NCBI GenBank assembly: GCA_018648865.1
Contig: JABGQH010000004.1
Span: 141,146-200,974, forward strand
Direction of reading: 5' to 3'
Origin: Candidatus Peregrinibacteria bacterium
Lineage (GTDB): Bacteria > Patescibacteriota > Gracilibacteria > Peribacterales > Peribacteraceae
Length of the DNA stretch: 59,829 nucleotides
Part shown: one piece after another, positions 31,387 through 39,977 of the stretch
Layout of the letters: each line of letters starts with the position of its first letter
How positions within the stretch are numbered: the stretch's first letter is position 1
The notes under the pieces: model-generated
The model's database searches: none
What the model was told of the DNA's origin: nothing
What the model saw: only the letters and a program-made list of their open reading frames with translations
Translations under genes and position numbers: made by a program

Positions 31387-32967
31387 ATGCTCTATATTTT
31401 AATGACAAAGACAATACTTTGTCGTACTCTATTTGGGATGTCATTTCACGTTAGACAGTTGCAACAGGAAAAGCGATCACGCTTAAAACCTTTATATAGG
31501 TTTCTTGCCGCTTCGCTAACAATGGCAAAACCAATACATGGTTGGTATTTACTTTGGTCAAAAAGAAATGCTCACCAAAAAACACGAAAGAAAAGAGTAG
31601 TAATGCTTAAAAAAATGTTACTGATATTAATATCCGTTCTTACTGTTTGCATACTAATAGCTGCAACTGTTAGAGGCATGGTATCTATGGGCCTACTTAA
31701 CATTGGGACCGTAACATCTATAGCTGGTGCAGAGTTACCAAGGGACCAATATAACCAATTTAATGTTTTATTACTTGGCCAAGGAGACGCCGATCATGAT
31801 GGAAAAGATCTAACAGACACAATAATCATTGCAAGCCTAGATCCAGATATATCAAAAAGTGCAGTACTTGTATCTTTACCAAGAGATACATACTTTTTGC
31901 ATACAGAAAAAATGGCTAAAGGTAAGTTAAATAGTTTTTACCGAGACTATAAAAGCCACTTAATTTACCAAGAAGGAATAGACCCAGAAGATGCACCTGC
32001 AGAAGCACTAAAAGAAATAGGAAACGAAATAGGTAGAAAACTAGGTATAGAAATTCATCACACAGTTAATGTAAATTTCTCTGCCTTTATAGAAGCAGTA
32101 GATGCTGTAGATGGAATAAATATAGATGTTCCATATGACATAAAAGATACGCAATATCCAGATAATGAATATGGATTCGAAACATTTGAACTATTAAAAG
32201 GAGAGCAAAAACTAGATGGGATAACTGCACTTAAATATGCAAGAAGCAGACATACAACTAGCGATTTTTCTAGGTCTGCAAGACAGCAGCAACTTATAGG
32301 TGCAATGGCTAAAAAAGTAAAAGAAGAAGGGCATATAACGGATACTAGTTTTATAGCTTCTATGCTACAAAACCTATCTAAAAATATGGAATCCACAATG
32401 AGCTTAAGGGAAATGATAGGGCTAGCATCACTTGCAAAAAATATTGATAGAAACAGAATTATTACAATGCAATTTAATGATAGAAATGCTTTGTATGATG
32501 GTTTTATAGAACCAGGTGGGTTCTTGTATGCACCACCAAGAAACCTGTTCAATGGAACAGCTGTGCTACTTCCAGTTTCAATACCTGAGTTCCCCGTAAC
32601 ATGGGAACAACCTAAAGCATTTATAAAACTCTTAACTAACGCTAGAAAAGTATATTTAAATCGTCCAGTACTAAATATCTTAAACAATGGTGCAGCCCCA
32701 GGATCTGCTAGAAAACTAGCAACTGAATTAATAAGATATGGGTTCTCTATAAACGATATTGCAAATGCAGACTTAGAATCTAAACAAGACAAATCAATAT
32801 TATTTGGAAACAATGAAAGCAAAGAAATACTAGAAGAGTTCTTTAAATCTATTCTGAATATAGAGAATGGTTTGCCTCCTGAAGGTCTTCCTATTGAACA
32901 GCAAGAAGATATTACTATTATCTTAGGTAAAGATTTTAACTATCAACCTATTAAATCTCTTCTGTAA
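31387..32967 (+). CDS. LytR-CpsA-Psr (LCP) family protein
   Basis: 526 residues. A basic cytoplasmic N terminus and a membrane helix (about 75-98) precede the LCP domain. That domain contains FNVLLLGQGDADHDGKDLTDTIIIASLDP, VSLPRDTYF, KLNSFY and YARSRHTTSDFSRSARQQQLI, with the Arg and Asp residues that bind the polyprenyl pyrophosphate. A LytR_C-like domain follows (about 420-525). LCP enzymes attach glycopolymers to peptidoglycan outside the membrane. The first codons vary: ATGs at 31387, 31402 and 31438 are possible starts. The next membrane gene begins 6 nt later. Confidence 0.92.
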   Translation: MLYILMTKTILCRTLFGMSFHVRQLQQEKRSRLKPLYRFLAASLTMAKPIHGWYLLWSKRNAHQKTRKKRVVMLKKMLLILISVLTVCILIAATVRGMVSMGLLNIGTVTSIAGAELPRDQYNQFNVLLLGQGDADHDGKDLTDTIIIASLDPDISKSAVLVSLPRDTYFLHTEKMAKGKLNSFYRDYKSHLIYQEGIDPEDAPAEALKEIGNEIGRKLGIEIHHTVNVNFSAFIEAVDAVDGINIDVPYDIKDTQYPDNEYGFETFELLKGEQKLDGITALKYARSRHTTSDFSRSARQQQLIGAMAKKVKEEGHITDTSFIASMLQNLSKNMESTMSLREMIGLASLAKNIDRNRIITMQFNDRNALYDGFIEPGGFLYAPPRNLFNGTAVLLPVSIPEFPVTWEQPKAFIKLLTNARKVYLNRPVLNILNNGAAPGSARKLATELIRYGFSINDIANADLESKQDKSILFGNNESKEILEEFFKSILNIENGLPPEGLPIEQQEDITIILGKDFNYQPIKSLL

Positions 32968-32973
32968 GTAGAT

Positions 32974-33882
32974 ATGAAACCACGAGATATAATTGCAAAA
33001 TCCTGGGCACTTACAAGAAAAGAAAGTCAGTTAAGAAGATGGGGATTCATACACGCATTTCTACGAACACTTCTTAATTCAAAACTATTCTTTTACCAAG
33101 GATGGTTAGCTTATTCTTATTTTGTACTTGGTGATCCAATCGGATTTGGAAAGATTGAATCAGTATTATGGAACAACTTACCTCATTGGATTGTTATATG
33201 TCTTCTTGTGCTTTTTATTCTTTTACTTATTTCAGAATTCCTTTTCCCTCATATGGCCAAGGGTGCAGTAATAGGATTAGCTGCAAAATCGTATAACAAA
33301 GAAGAGGTAAAAGGAGGTTTGGTACTGGCGATTTATAACTTCTTTCCTATCTTTGCCTTACATGAAATATTGATACTAAGTAGTTTTACTACAACAGTAA
33401 CCTTGTGTTCTTTGTCTCTTAGATATGGAGGAGGAGCTGGACCAATCTTTTGTGTGCTACTAGCAATGGTATGGTTTGCTAGCAATATAATGGAGTTCTT
33501 CTGGATATTTAGTGAAGAAGCAATTGTAGTTAAAAAACTAGGTATTAGAGCTGCAATAAGACAAAGTTTCAAATTGGTAATTAGCCACTTAGGACATGTC
33601 GTTTTCTTGTCACTTCTATTACTAGTAATAGTGCTGAGGATAATTGCTAACTTGCTAATGATTATTTTGATACCTGGAATTATATTTGGACTTGGATTCT
33701 TACTGGCTACACTATTGCCTCCAGTATTAAGTTACAGCCTATCTGCTGTTATAGGCATAATTATTATTATGCTTGCAAGTTATTTCTTTGCTTACCTAGA
33801 AGTGTTCAGGCAAACAGTCTGGACAATAACCTATATGGAATTAAGTAGGCTAAAAGAACTAGATGTAATAGAAGCAGAATAA
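32974..33882 (+). CDS. Polytopic membrane protein, unknown
   Basis: 302 residues with about six membrane helices and an amphipathic N terminus (IIAKSWALTRKESQLRRWGF). The helices are near 40-60, 75-95, 120-145, 150-180, 205-240 and 250-280. A cytoplasmic loop EEAIVVKKLGIRAAIRQSFKLV recalls the DUF4013/GPDPase membrane-domain type of proteins that may scaffold lipids. It is co-transcribed with the LCP gene, pointing to envelope work, but no enzymatic motif is seen. Confidence 0.7.
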   Translation: MKPRDIIAKSWALTRKESQLRRWGFIHAFLRTLLNSKLFFYQGWLAYSYFVLGDPIGFGKIESVLWNNLPHWIVICLLVLFILLLISEFLFPHMAKGAVIGLAAKSYNKEEVKGGLVLAIYNFFPIFALHEILILSSFTTTVTLCSLSLRYGGGAGPIFCVLLAMVWFASNIMEFFWIFSEEAIVVKKLGIRAAIRQSFKLVISHLGHVVFLSLLLLVIVLRIIANLLMIILIPGIIFGLGFLLATLLPPVLSYSLSAVIGIIIIMLASYFFAYLEVFRQTVWTITYMELSRLKELDVIEAE

Positions 33883-33945
33883 AAAACAAAAGTAGTAAGA
33901 AGAAATTTTCGCAGTTGAACGCAAGTCGTCTTACTGGAAAAGTTC

Positions 33946-33974
33946 TTGACCGTGGACAGACGTACACCTACTAT
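33946..33974 (+). promoter_or_regulatory. Promoter of lexA
   Basis: TTGACC (33946-33951), a 17-nt spacer and TACTAT (33969-33974) stand 34 nt before the chosen lexA ATG. Confidence 0.75.
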
Positions 33975-33982
33975 GGTGGACG
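33961..33982 (+). promoter_or_regulatory. Putative LexA operator over the lexA -10 box
   Basis: CGTACACC-TACTAT-GGTGGACG is a 22-bp inverted repeat with 7 of 8 arm positions matched. It is centred exactly on the -10 hexamer and so suited to autorepression. It differs from both the E. coli (CTGT-N8-ACAG) and Bacillus (GAAC-N4-GTTC) SOS boxes. Confidence 0.55.
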
Positions 33983-34008
33983 GTTGTTCTCTTCCCAAAA
34001 TTTGTGCC

Positions 34009-34617
34009 ATGTCACTTACTCCACATCAAAGAACCGTCTTAAATTATATTGGTGAATTCCAGCACAAAAGAGGATACAGTCCTTCCCTCTCTGATCTTGC
34101 AATGGCATTTAATGTTCGTAGTAAAAATGCCGTAGCTAAAGTTGTTAATGCACTTGTAAGAGAAAAATATTTAGAAAAAGATCCGAAGGGTCGTATTAAG
34201 ATTATTGATATAAACGAACCATCAGAAGAAAAGTACCAAGCAATGGTTCTGCCTCTGTTTGGACCAATATCTGCAGGTTTTGCCGCCCCTGTAGAAGAAC
34301 AAGCAGAAGAGCTAGTAACACTAGATAACTATCTAGTTAATAATAGAAACAAGACATTCTTGTTACGTGTAAAAGGAGACAGCATGATTGATGCAGGTAT
34401 TTTTGAAGGAGATTTAGTAATAGTAGAAAGAGACAGAGAACCAAAACCAGAAGAAATTGTAGTAGCAATTTTAGATGGAGAATTCACATTGAAACGACTA
34501 AAGAGACAAAAAGGTAAATACTACTTACAAGCAGAGAACCCTAATTATCCAGATATGTACGCATTAGAAGAGCTGAAGGTTGCTGGAGTAGTTACCAGTA
34601 CGATTCGTAAGTATTGA
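34009..34617 (+). CDS. lexA: LexA repressor
   Basis: The start MSLTPHQRTVLNYIGEFQHK agrees with LexA and with the promoter position; a frame extending 21 codons upstream would include the operator. The 202-residue protein has an N-terminal winged-helix DNA-binding domain (YSPSLSDLAMAFNVRSKNAVAKVVNAL). The self-cleavage site Ala-Gly lies in ISAGFAAP, and the Ser/Lys dyad lies in VKGDSMIDAGIFEGD and EFTLKRLKR. RecA-stimulated self-cleavage would derepress SOS genes. The following gene is dinB, separated only by a repeat, so lexA and dinB form a small mutagenesis regulon. Confidence 0.95.
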   Translation: MSLTPHQRTVLNYIGEFQHKRGYSPSLSDLAMAFNVRSKNAVAKVVNALVREKYLEKDPKGRIKIIDINEPSEEKYQAMVLPLFGPISAGFAAPVEEQAEELVTLDNYLVNNRNKTFLLRVKGDSMIDAGIFEGDLVIVERDREPKPEEIVVAILDGEFTLKRLKRQKGKYYLQAENPNYPDMYALEELKVAGVVTSTIRKY

Positions 34618-34690
34618 AAGAAGCTATAAGCTGTAAGCTTTAAGACATGAGCCAAGCTCAAAGCTTAAGTCTCAAAGCTCAAAGCTTTAT
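34618..34690 (+). repeat. AAGCTT-rich repeat between lexA and dinB
   Basis: Made of variants of AAGCTTTAAG and CTCAAAGCTTAAG, the same as the tail of the composite element, but without the CCCTCTCC palindrome. The partly self-complementary units could form a weak hairpin between the two genes. Confidence 0.65.
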
Positions 34691-34709
34691 ATTAATACCT
34701 AATACCCAT

Positions 34710-35927
34710 ATGTTCGCCCATATTGATGCTGATGCATTCTTTACATCTGTACTACAAAGAAAGAATCCTAGCTTAAAAGGAAAGGCAGTCTTGGCTACAG
34801 GAATGGGTGGTGGATGTGTGATAGCTGCAAGTTACCCAGCAAAAGCATATGGTGTAAAAACAGGGATGCGTGTTACAGAAGCCAAGAAACTAGTACCAAA
34901 AGCTATTGTTTTACCATCTGATTTTTTAGAAGCATGTGTAGCGTCTGAACAATTGCAGAGCATAATCCAAGAAAACGCGTCATTAACAGAAAGATATTCT
35001 GTAGATGAATGGTTTTTGGATCTAAATACTAAAACAGGAGGATGCCCAAAGAATCTAAAAGTGTGGGCACAAAAACTGCAATCACAAATGCTTTATTCAA
35101 CAGATATATCTGTATCTTTTGGCATCGCACCTAGTAAATTACTAGCGAAGATGGCAAGTGATTACAGAAAGCCCGCAGGTATAACCGTATTATTTCAAAC
35201 TGACATAGAAGCATTCTTAAAAGATAGATCTGCAGAAGCTATACCCGGAATAGGTAGAAGGAGAGCTCTGCACGCGCAAGCACACAGATGGAATACAGCA
35301 TGGGACGTCGCGAATGCGAATTTAGAAGTCGTACAAAGGCTATTTGGTAAGCCGGGGCTATCTATGCAACAGGAGCTCCTCGGCAAAAGCATAGAGCCAA
35401 TATGTGCCATACCAGCGCCTCCCAAATCTATTTCTAGGTGCCGTAGCTTTCGTCCAACAGGAAACCAAGAGGATTTGTGTAGCCAATTGTTTTCTCACTT
35501 AACACGAACAGTATTAAAAATGCGGTTGCAGAATCTGGCATGCCAAAGGGTAACAGTATGGTTACGAGATAAAGATTACAAAAATCACATAGGACACGAC
35601 TGTAAATTGCCACAATCAATAGATACGGAAGAAGAACTACTCCCATACGTAAAGAGCTGTTTCTCTAAATGTTTTAACAAAGGGAATACATACACACAGG
35701 TGGGTCTTGGGCTGATGGATATGAAACCAAAATCATTCCCTCAATATTCATTATTCCAAAATCCAAAACAATTAGAGGGATGTGAAAAAATTCAAAAAGC
35801 ATTAGATAAAGTGCATCAAAAATATGGCCGTGATGCAGTACTTAGGGGCAGTGCTATCTATACACATACAAGGAGACCAAGCCAAAATCAGCCAACAATG
35901 TATGGAGAGATACTTTCGTGCAGATAA
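34710..35927 (+). CDS. dinB: DNA polymerase IV (Y-family translesion polymerase)
   Basis: Starting at MFAHIDADAFFTSV gives a 405-residue Y-family polymerase; the longer frame would translate the upstream repeat. The catalytic acids lie in HIDADAFF and in YSVDEWFLDL (Asp-Glu pair). The segments ISVSFGIAPSKLLAKMASDYRKPAG and the helix-hairpin-helix AIPGIGRRRALHAQ (thumb) are typical. The little-finger domain follows from about residue 235. It copies damaged templates with low fidelity. It lies in the same direction as lexA and probably under the same SOS control. Its stop lies 1 nt from the convergent valS stop. Confidence 0.92.
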   Translation: MFAHIDADAFFTSVLQRKNPSLKGKAVLATGMGGGCVIAASYPAKAYGVKTGMRVTEAKKLVPKAIVLPSDFLEACVASEQLQSIIQENASLTERYSVDEWFLDLNTKTGGCPKNLKVWAQKLQSQMLYSTDISVSFGIAPSKLLAKMASDYRKPAGITVLFQTDIEAFLKDRSAEAIPGIGRRRALHAQAHRWNTAWDVANANLEVVQRLFGKPGLSMQQELLGKSIEPICAIPAPPKSISRCRSFRPTGNQEDLCSQLFSHLTRTVLKMRLQNLACQRVTVWLRDKDYKNHIGHDCKLPQSIDTEEELLPYVKSCFSKCFNKGNTYTQVGLGLMDMKPKSFPQYSLFQNPKQLEGCEKIQKALDKVHQKYGRDAVLRGSAIYTHTRRPSQNQPTMYGEILSCR

Positions 35928-35928
35928 T

Positions 35929-38595
35929 TTAAGCCATTGCACTTAATCTTTCGCTTATCTTTTTTAATTTTCCTTCTGCTGTTTCTTTTTTTGCTTTTTC
36001 TTTTTCTAAAACTTCTGCTGGAGCATTATCTACAAATTTCTTGTTATTAAGCTTAGCCATAACCCCTTTCAAAAATCCTTCTAATTGTTTTTGTTCTTTT
36101 TCTAACTTTTCTCTTTCTTTGTCCAAGTCTATTAACCCCTCTAAAGGAATACATATTTCAATATCCTTAGAAATTGCAGTAACAGAATTCTTTTTCTCTA
36201 ATTCTTTGGTAGATCCGACTATTGAGATTTCACATTTTGCAAGCCTCTGAATACTAGAAGCTTCAGAAGAAATAATCTTAGAGAATTTTTTTGTAAATAT
36301 TTGTACCTGCACAGTTTTGCCAGGTTCAATGCTCTGCTCACTCCTAAGTTTTCTAACTGAGCTTATGCAATCAACAACTACCTGTAATGCATTAAATGAA
36401 TCTTGATCTCTTAAAGAATCATCAGAAACAGGCCACACATCAGAAATAAGCATACTTGCATCTAATGGCTTAAACTGGGACCAAAGCTCTTCTGTAACAA
36501 ATGGACAATATGGATGTAGTAATTTGAGGATCGTTCTAATTGTATGGATAAGAACTGCATGGTTTGCCTGCCCTTTAGAAATCTCCAAATACCAATCACA
36601 GAAATAATCCCATGTGAAGCTATACAATTTCTCTCCCGTCTCACTCAACCTGTATTTGTTCATTCCTTTAGCACAATCATCAATCAAATCCTGTAATGCA
36701 CTAAGTAGTGCACGATCAGCTAGTGATAAATCACCAAAAGAATCTACAGGATTATGTGGATCAACACCTGCATCCTCACATTGCATTAATACAAAACGAG
36801 ATGCGTTCCAAAGTTTATTAATAAAGTTTCTGTATCCTGCGATTTTCTCTTCAAATAGCTTTTGATCATTCCCAGGGCTTTGACCAACAATCATGGACAT
36901 GCGCAAAGCATCTGCTCCATACTTTGGAATAATTTCTAATGGATCAATACAAGTTTCTGGATGAGATTTACTCATTTTCTTCCCGTCTCTTGTGCGAATC
37001 ATTCCATGCAAATAAACAGTTTCAAATGGAATCTGACCAGTTGCATACGTAGTCATAAGGATCATACGTGCGACCCAGAAAAACAGAATATCGTATCCTG
37101 TTTCCATAACAGAAGTAGGATGAAACTTTTGAAAGTCTGGGCTTTGATCGAGCAGATCTTGCAAACTTAAACTCATATCCTGTGCTTTGTCTTTATCTAT
37201 AAGAGTACTCCACGTCCAAATAGCAGAAGAAAACCAAGTATCTAACGTATCTGAGTCTTGTTCCCATCCATCACCATCAGGAGGCTGCACACCTACGTAT
37301 TTTTCATCTCCTTTGTACCAAACAGGAATACGATGCCCCCACCAGATCTGTCTAGAGATACACCAATCACGTAGGTTATCTATCCAATGGAAGTATGTCT
37401 TCTCAAATCTCTCTGGGACTATTGTAATATTTTTTTCACGGATAACTTTTTGCATAACCTCTTTCAAAGAAAGAGTTTCTGAATTCCAAGGAATAGCTTT
37501 CCTATTAACATCAATAAACCACTGTTCACGAATTTGAGGTTCTATCTTTCCCTTGCCTCTACTATTAACAGCAATAGCATGCTCATAACTTTCATCTACT
37601 TTGATTATCAATCCTTTTTTATCCAGCTTCTGTATTACCTTTTCTCTAGCATCCTTTATATGCATCCCAGCAAATTCATAAGCACAATCAAGTAACTTGC
37701 CATCAAAATCTATTATTTGCTGTTTTTCTAGCCCATGACGCTCTGCAATCTCAAAATCTGTATGATCATGCCAAGGAGTGATAGTCATCACTCCTGAGCC
37801 AAATTCAGGATCAACAGCCTCATCTTTAATTACAGTTGCAACAACCTTTCCATTAATCCATTCACATTCGAATGTATCACCATGTTTGTATTCTTTATAT
37901 CTCTCATCATCTGGGTGCATTACAACATACTTGTCTCCAAACTTTGTCTCTGGTCTAACTGTTCCAATTTGGAATGGACCATATTGGAACCAATAAAATG
38001 GATCTTTAACAGTTTCATACTCAACTTCATCGTCAGAAACATTTGTTTGCAAATTTGGATCCCAATTAACAATACGATGACCTCTATAAATTAATTCGTC
38101 TCCGTACATTTTATTAAACACCTCATTAACACAACGACTCAATGATGGATCCATTGTATATGCCTCACGTGACCAATCACATGAGCTACCCATCTTTCTA
38201 ATTTGTGAACGGATAGTGCTTTGACTCCCCGAAACAAATTCTTGTATACGACGAAGAACTTCTTCCCTTCCTAGTTCTTCACGAGGGCGTTTAATACCTT
38301 CCTCTTTTTGTATCTTACTAATTACTACATTCTCTGTGGCAATTGCAGCATGGTCTGTACCTGGTACCCATAGTGCTTCTTTGCCCTGCATTCGTGCGTA
38401 ACGAATAAATATATCTTCTAAGGCCAACATAACCGCATGCCCCAAATGAAGCTGCCCCGTAGCATTTGGTGGTGGCATAGATATGGTAAATGGTTCTTTA
38501 TCTGTATTTGAATCTGCTTTAAACACACCATTTTCCTCCCACATCTTATAGATGTCATCTTCGGTATCCTGTGGATTATAAGCTTTAGGTAACAT
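35929..38595 (-). CDS. valS: Valyl-tRNA synthetase
   Basis: 888 residues of class I synthetase. The HIGH motif is PPPNATGQLHLGHAVML and the KMSKS motif is DGKKMSKSHPET. The ValRS-specific TSVMETGYDILFFWVARMI is present, as are the inserted CP1 editing domain (about 190-340), the tRNA-binding helical domain and a C-terminal coiled coil (EKEQKQLEGFLKGVMAKLNNKKF). It charges tRNA-Val and edits Thr-tRNA-Val. Length is normal. It has a roughly 300-nt leader with a hairpin but no T-box features. Confidence 0.97.
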   Translation of the reverse strand: MLPKAYNPQDTEDDIYKMWEENGVFKADSNTDKEPFTISMPPPNATGQLHLGHAVMLALEDIFIRYARMQGKEALWVPGTDHAAIATENVVISKIQKEEGIKRPREELGREEVLRRIQEFVSGSQSTIRSQIRKMGSSCDWSREAYTMDPSLSRCVNEVFNKMYGDELIYRGHRIVNWDPNLQTNVSDDEVEYETVKDPFYWFQYGPFQIGTVRPETKFGDKYVVMHPDDERYKEYKHGDTFECEWINGKVVATVIKDEAVDPEFGSGVMTITPWHDHTDFEIAERHGLEKQQIIDFDGKLLDCAYEFAGMHIKDAREKVIQKLDKKGLIIKVDESYEHAIAVNSRGKGKIEPQIREQWFIDVNRKAIPWNSETLSLKEVMQKVIREKNITIVPERFEKTYFHWIDNLRDWCISRQIWWGHRIPVWYKGDEKYVGVQPPDGDGWEQDSDTLDTWFSSAIWTWSTLIDKDKAQDMSLSLQDLLDQSPDFQKFHPTSVMETGYDILFFWVARMILMTTYATGQIPFETVYLHGMIRTRDGKKMSKSHPETCIDPLEIIPKYGADALRMSMIVGQSPGNDQKLFEEKIAGYRNFINKLWNASRFVLMQCEDAGVDPHNPVDSFGDLSLADRALLSALQDLIDDCAKGMNKYRLSETGEKLYSFTWDYFCDWYLEISKGQANHAVLIHTIRTILKLLHPYCPFVTEELWSQFKPLDASMLISDVWPVSDDSLRDQDSFNALQVVVDCISSVRKLRSEQSIEPGKTVQVQIFTKKFSKIISSEASSIQRLAKCEISIVGSTKELEKKNSVTAISKDIEICIPLEGLIDLDKEREKLEKEQKQLEGFLKGVMAKLNNKKFVDNAPAEVLEKEKAKKETAEGKLKKISERLSAMA

Positions 38596-38607
38596 TTATT
38601 ACAGTGG

Positions 38608-38700
38608 ATAGAGCCTGCTCGTCCTCCGTAGCCTCTTGACAGGCATAGCTTTAGCGACGACTGTTGGCGAAGGAGGGCGGATCATAAGATTTAGGAAGCA
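38608..38700. repeat. Palindromic CCTCCG...CGAAGGAGG element
   Basis: GTCCTCCG at the left faces GGCGAAGGAGGGCGG at the right, around TAGCC-TCTTGACAGGCATAGC and TTAGCGACGACTGTTGGCGA. It lies just upstream of valS and resembles the small mobile-looking palindromes nested in the other repeats. Confidence 0.5.
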
Positions 38701-38778
38701 TATTACAAAAAGGATTGTAGCGAAGAAGAGGAAATAATTCTTTATATTTTCGTAAAGATTACAAAAAATGCCTATAAC

Positions 38779-38835
38779 GAAAAAGACCCCCCTTAAGTAA
38801 CCAATAGTTGGAAATCAAGTAGGGTCGCTTTTCGA
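38779..38835 (-). terminator. Hairpin with T-run upstream of valS
   Basis: On the minus strand, GACCC pairs with GGGTC around an inner CCAA-CTA-TTGG hairpin, followed by TTTTTCG. It could end a short minus-strand RNA or act as a valS leader attenuator. There is no T-box sequence nearby. Confidence 0.5.
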
Positions 38836-38965
38836 AATGAAAGGAAAGATCGAAAGCCTTCGTAATGAGGCCGAGACTTTTTACAGGAGTAAATAAATCT
38901 ATGCAAGTATTTTTGACAATACATTATTGAAAAATATGTAAAAAAGATCATACTATTAATTCAAT

Positions 38966-39307
38966 ATGACTACTCGACTAGAAGCCATTGGCACTATCTA
39001 CAAAGAACAGAAACATCTGGGGGGTCCTGTTGTAGATATTGCAGCAAATACGTATGAAGCTGTTGACCAAGCAATTAGAGGATTACTAGCACCAAGAAGT
39101 GAAGTAAATGTAGGGCGTAGAGAAAATGCTTTTAGTGCGACTAGTGCAGCTGTAGGAGACACAATAAATTCACTTAGACATGGTAAGTTGTTACGCCTAC
39201 TTGGTGATGTGATAATTGGAATCCCAGGAGGCATGATAAAAGACGCTACAGATGCAACACTCGCAAAAGATAACAGTAGCTCAGTAATTATTAGGCATGC
39301 AGCATAA
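38966..39307 (+). CDS. Small protein of unknown function
   Basis: The 113 residues have no signal peptide. Two weakly hydrophobic segments lie in NTYEAVDQAIRGLLAP and LGDVIIGIPGGMIKDATDATLA, with Gly and Ala richness. The reading frame and the upstream TTGACA-N16-TATGTA (38914 onwards) support expression. No domain is recognised. It stands alone, divergent from valS. Confidence 0.55.
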   Translation: MTTRLEAIGTIYKEQKHLGGPVVDIAANTYEAVDQAIRGLLAPRSEVNVGRRENAFSATSAAVGDTINSLRHGKLLRLLGDVIIGIPGGMIKDATDATLAKDNSSSVIIRHAA

Positions 39308-39333
39308 GGCTTAATAAAGCTTGATTACATTAA

Positions 39334-39361
39334 TTGACATATCTAGTTTTGAGCATAGGAT
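39334..39361 (+). promoter_or_regulatory. Promoter of a candidate ncRNA
   Basis: TTGACA (39334-39339), a 16-nt spacer and TAGGAT (39356-39361). No ORF of note follows for 600 nt, so it probably drives the RNA at 39368-39622. Confidence 0.6.
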
Positions 39362-39367
39362 ATCCAT

Positions 39368-39622
39368 ACTGTTGTTTATTTGTAAGTTGGCACCCTAACC
39401 AAGAAAGGGAACATCATGAAACGCTTAATCGCGCTAATGAAGTTCGTAATAGTCAGCCAATGAATACGCCGGAGACCTCTAAGTGCACTTGTATCTTACC
39501 TAGGGCTCACCTGTGAAAGTTAAAAACTGGATAAAGAGCTAGCCCAGAAGCTCTGCAGATGTGTCCTAAAAATCATAAACAGCAAATACACAGAGTCTGC
39601 TGGTGCCAGACTCTTTTTTTAT
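39368..39622 (+). ncRNA. Candidate structured RNA of about 250 nt, family unknown
   Basis: It is delimited by a promoter at its 5' side and a strong terminator at its 3' end. TGGCACC (39388-39394) can pair with GGTGCCA (39602-39608) to close the molecule. That pairing overlaps the terminator hairpin, so the two folds exclude each other. Inner elements include AGAGCT-AGCCCAGA-AGCTCT (about 39536-39555). It does not match tmRNA, SRP RNA or RNase P by eye. 6S-like or regulatory RNA are open options. Confidence 0.5.
39592..39622 (+). terminator. Terminator of the candidate ncRNA
   Basis: AGAGTCTG (39592-39599) and CAGACTCT (39607-39614) form a perfect 8-bp stem with a 7-nt loop, followed by seven or more T. 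Confidence 0.85.
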
Positions 39623-39696
39623 ATTAAACAAAATAGTTCATTATATTTCAGGCTATATCTATTTGCATACTTGCGCAAATACGCAAATGATAATTA

Positions 39697-39735
39697 GTCG
39701 AAGGACTTGTGACTTTCGACCTTTGACTTTCGACA
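39697..39735. repeat. GACTTTCGACCTTTGAC-type repeat, short copy
   Basis: GTCGAAGGACTTGTGACTTTC and GACCTTTGACTTTCGAC, matching the copies at 6328, 28898 and 48424. Confidence 0.6.
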
Positions 39736-39767
39736 AAATCCTCAAAACCATAACTTTTCTATTAAAT

Positions 39768-39955
39768 CCCCTCTCCCCAGCCCTCTCCCCCCGGGAGAGG
39801 AAGACGAAATCCACATTACTTTTTGAAATACACTTAGTCTTATACTCAAAACTCCAACCTACGCCAAGGCTTCGGTTGGCAGGCATAACTCATAACCCAT
39901 CACTTATTAAATTAATTTAATACTTAAAGCTCAAAGCTTATAGCTAATAGCTTTT
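39768..39955 (+). repeat. Composite intergenic repeat, copy 4, with nested insert
   Basis: CCCTCTCCCCCCGGGAGAGG, GACGAAATCCACATTAC, TATACTCAAAACTC, then a CCAACCTACGCCAAGGCTTC... hairpin unit interrupting the CTCATAACTC stretch, and finally AAAGCTCAAAGCTTATAGC. The nested CGCCAAGGCTTC appears in reverse orientation inside copy 1. Confidence 0.7.
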
Positions 39956-39977
39956 AATTAACTGCTATACTTCTTCC

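Noticed and set aside
38596-38835. T-box riboswitch before valS
   Set aside because: There is a hairpin with a T-run, but no TGG-containing T-box sequence or Stem I features, so I kept it only as a hairpin.
39603-39920. 105-codon ORF on the plus strand
   Set aside because: It translates the terminator, the GACCTT-type repeat and composite repeat copy 4; no real protein pattern.
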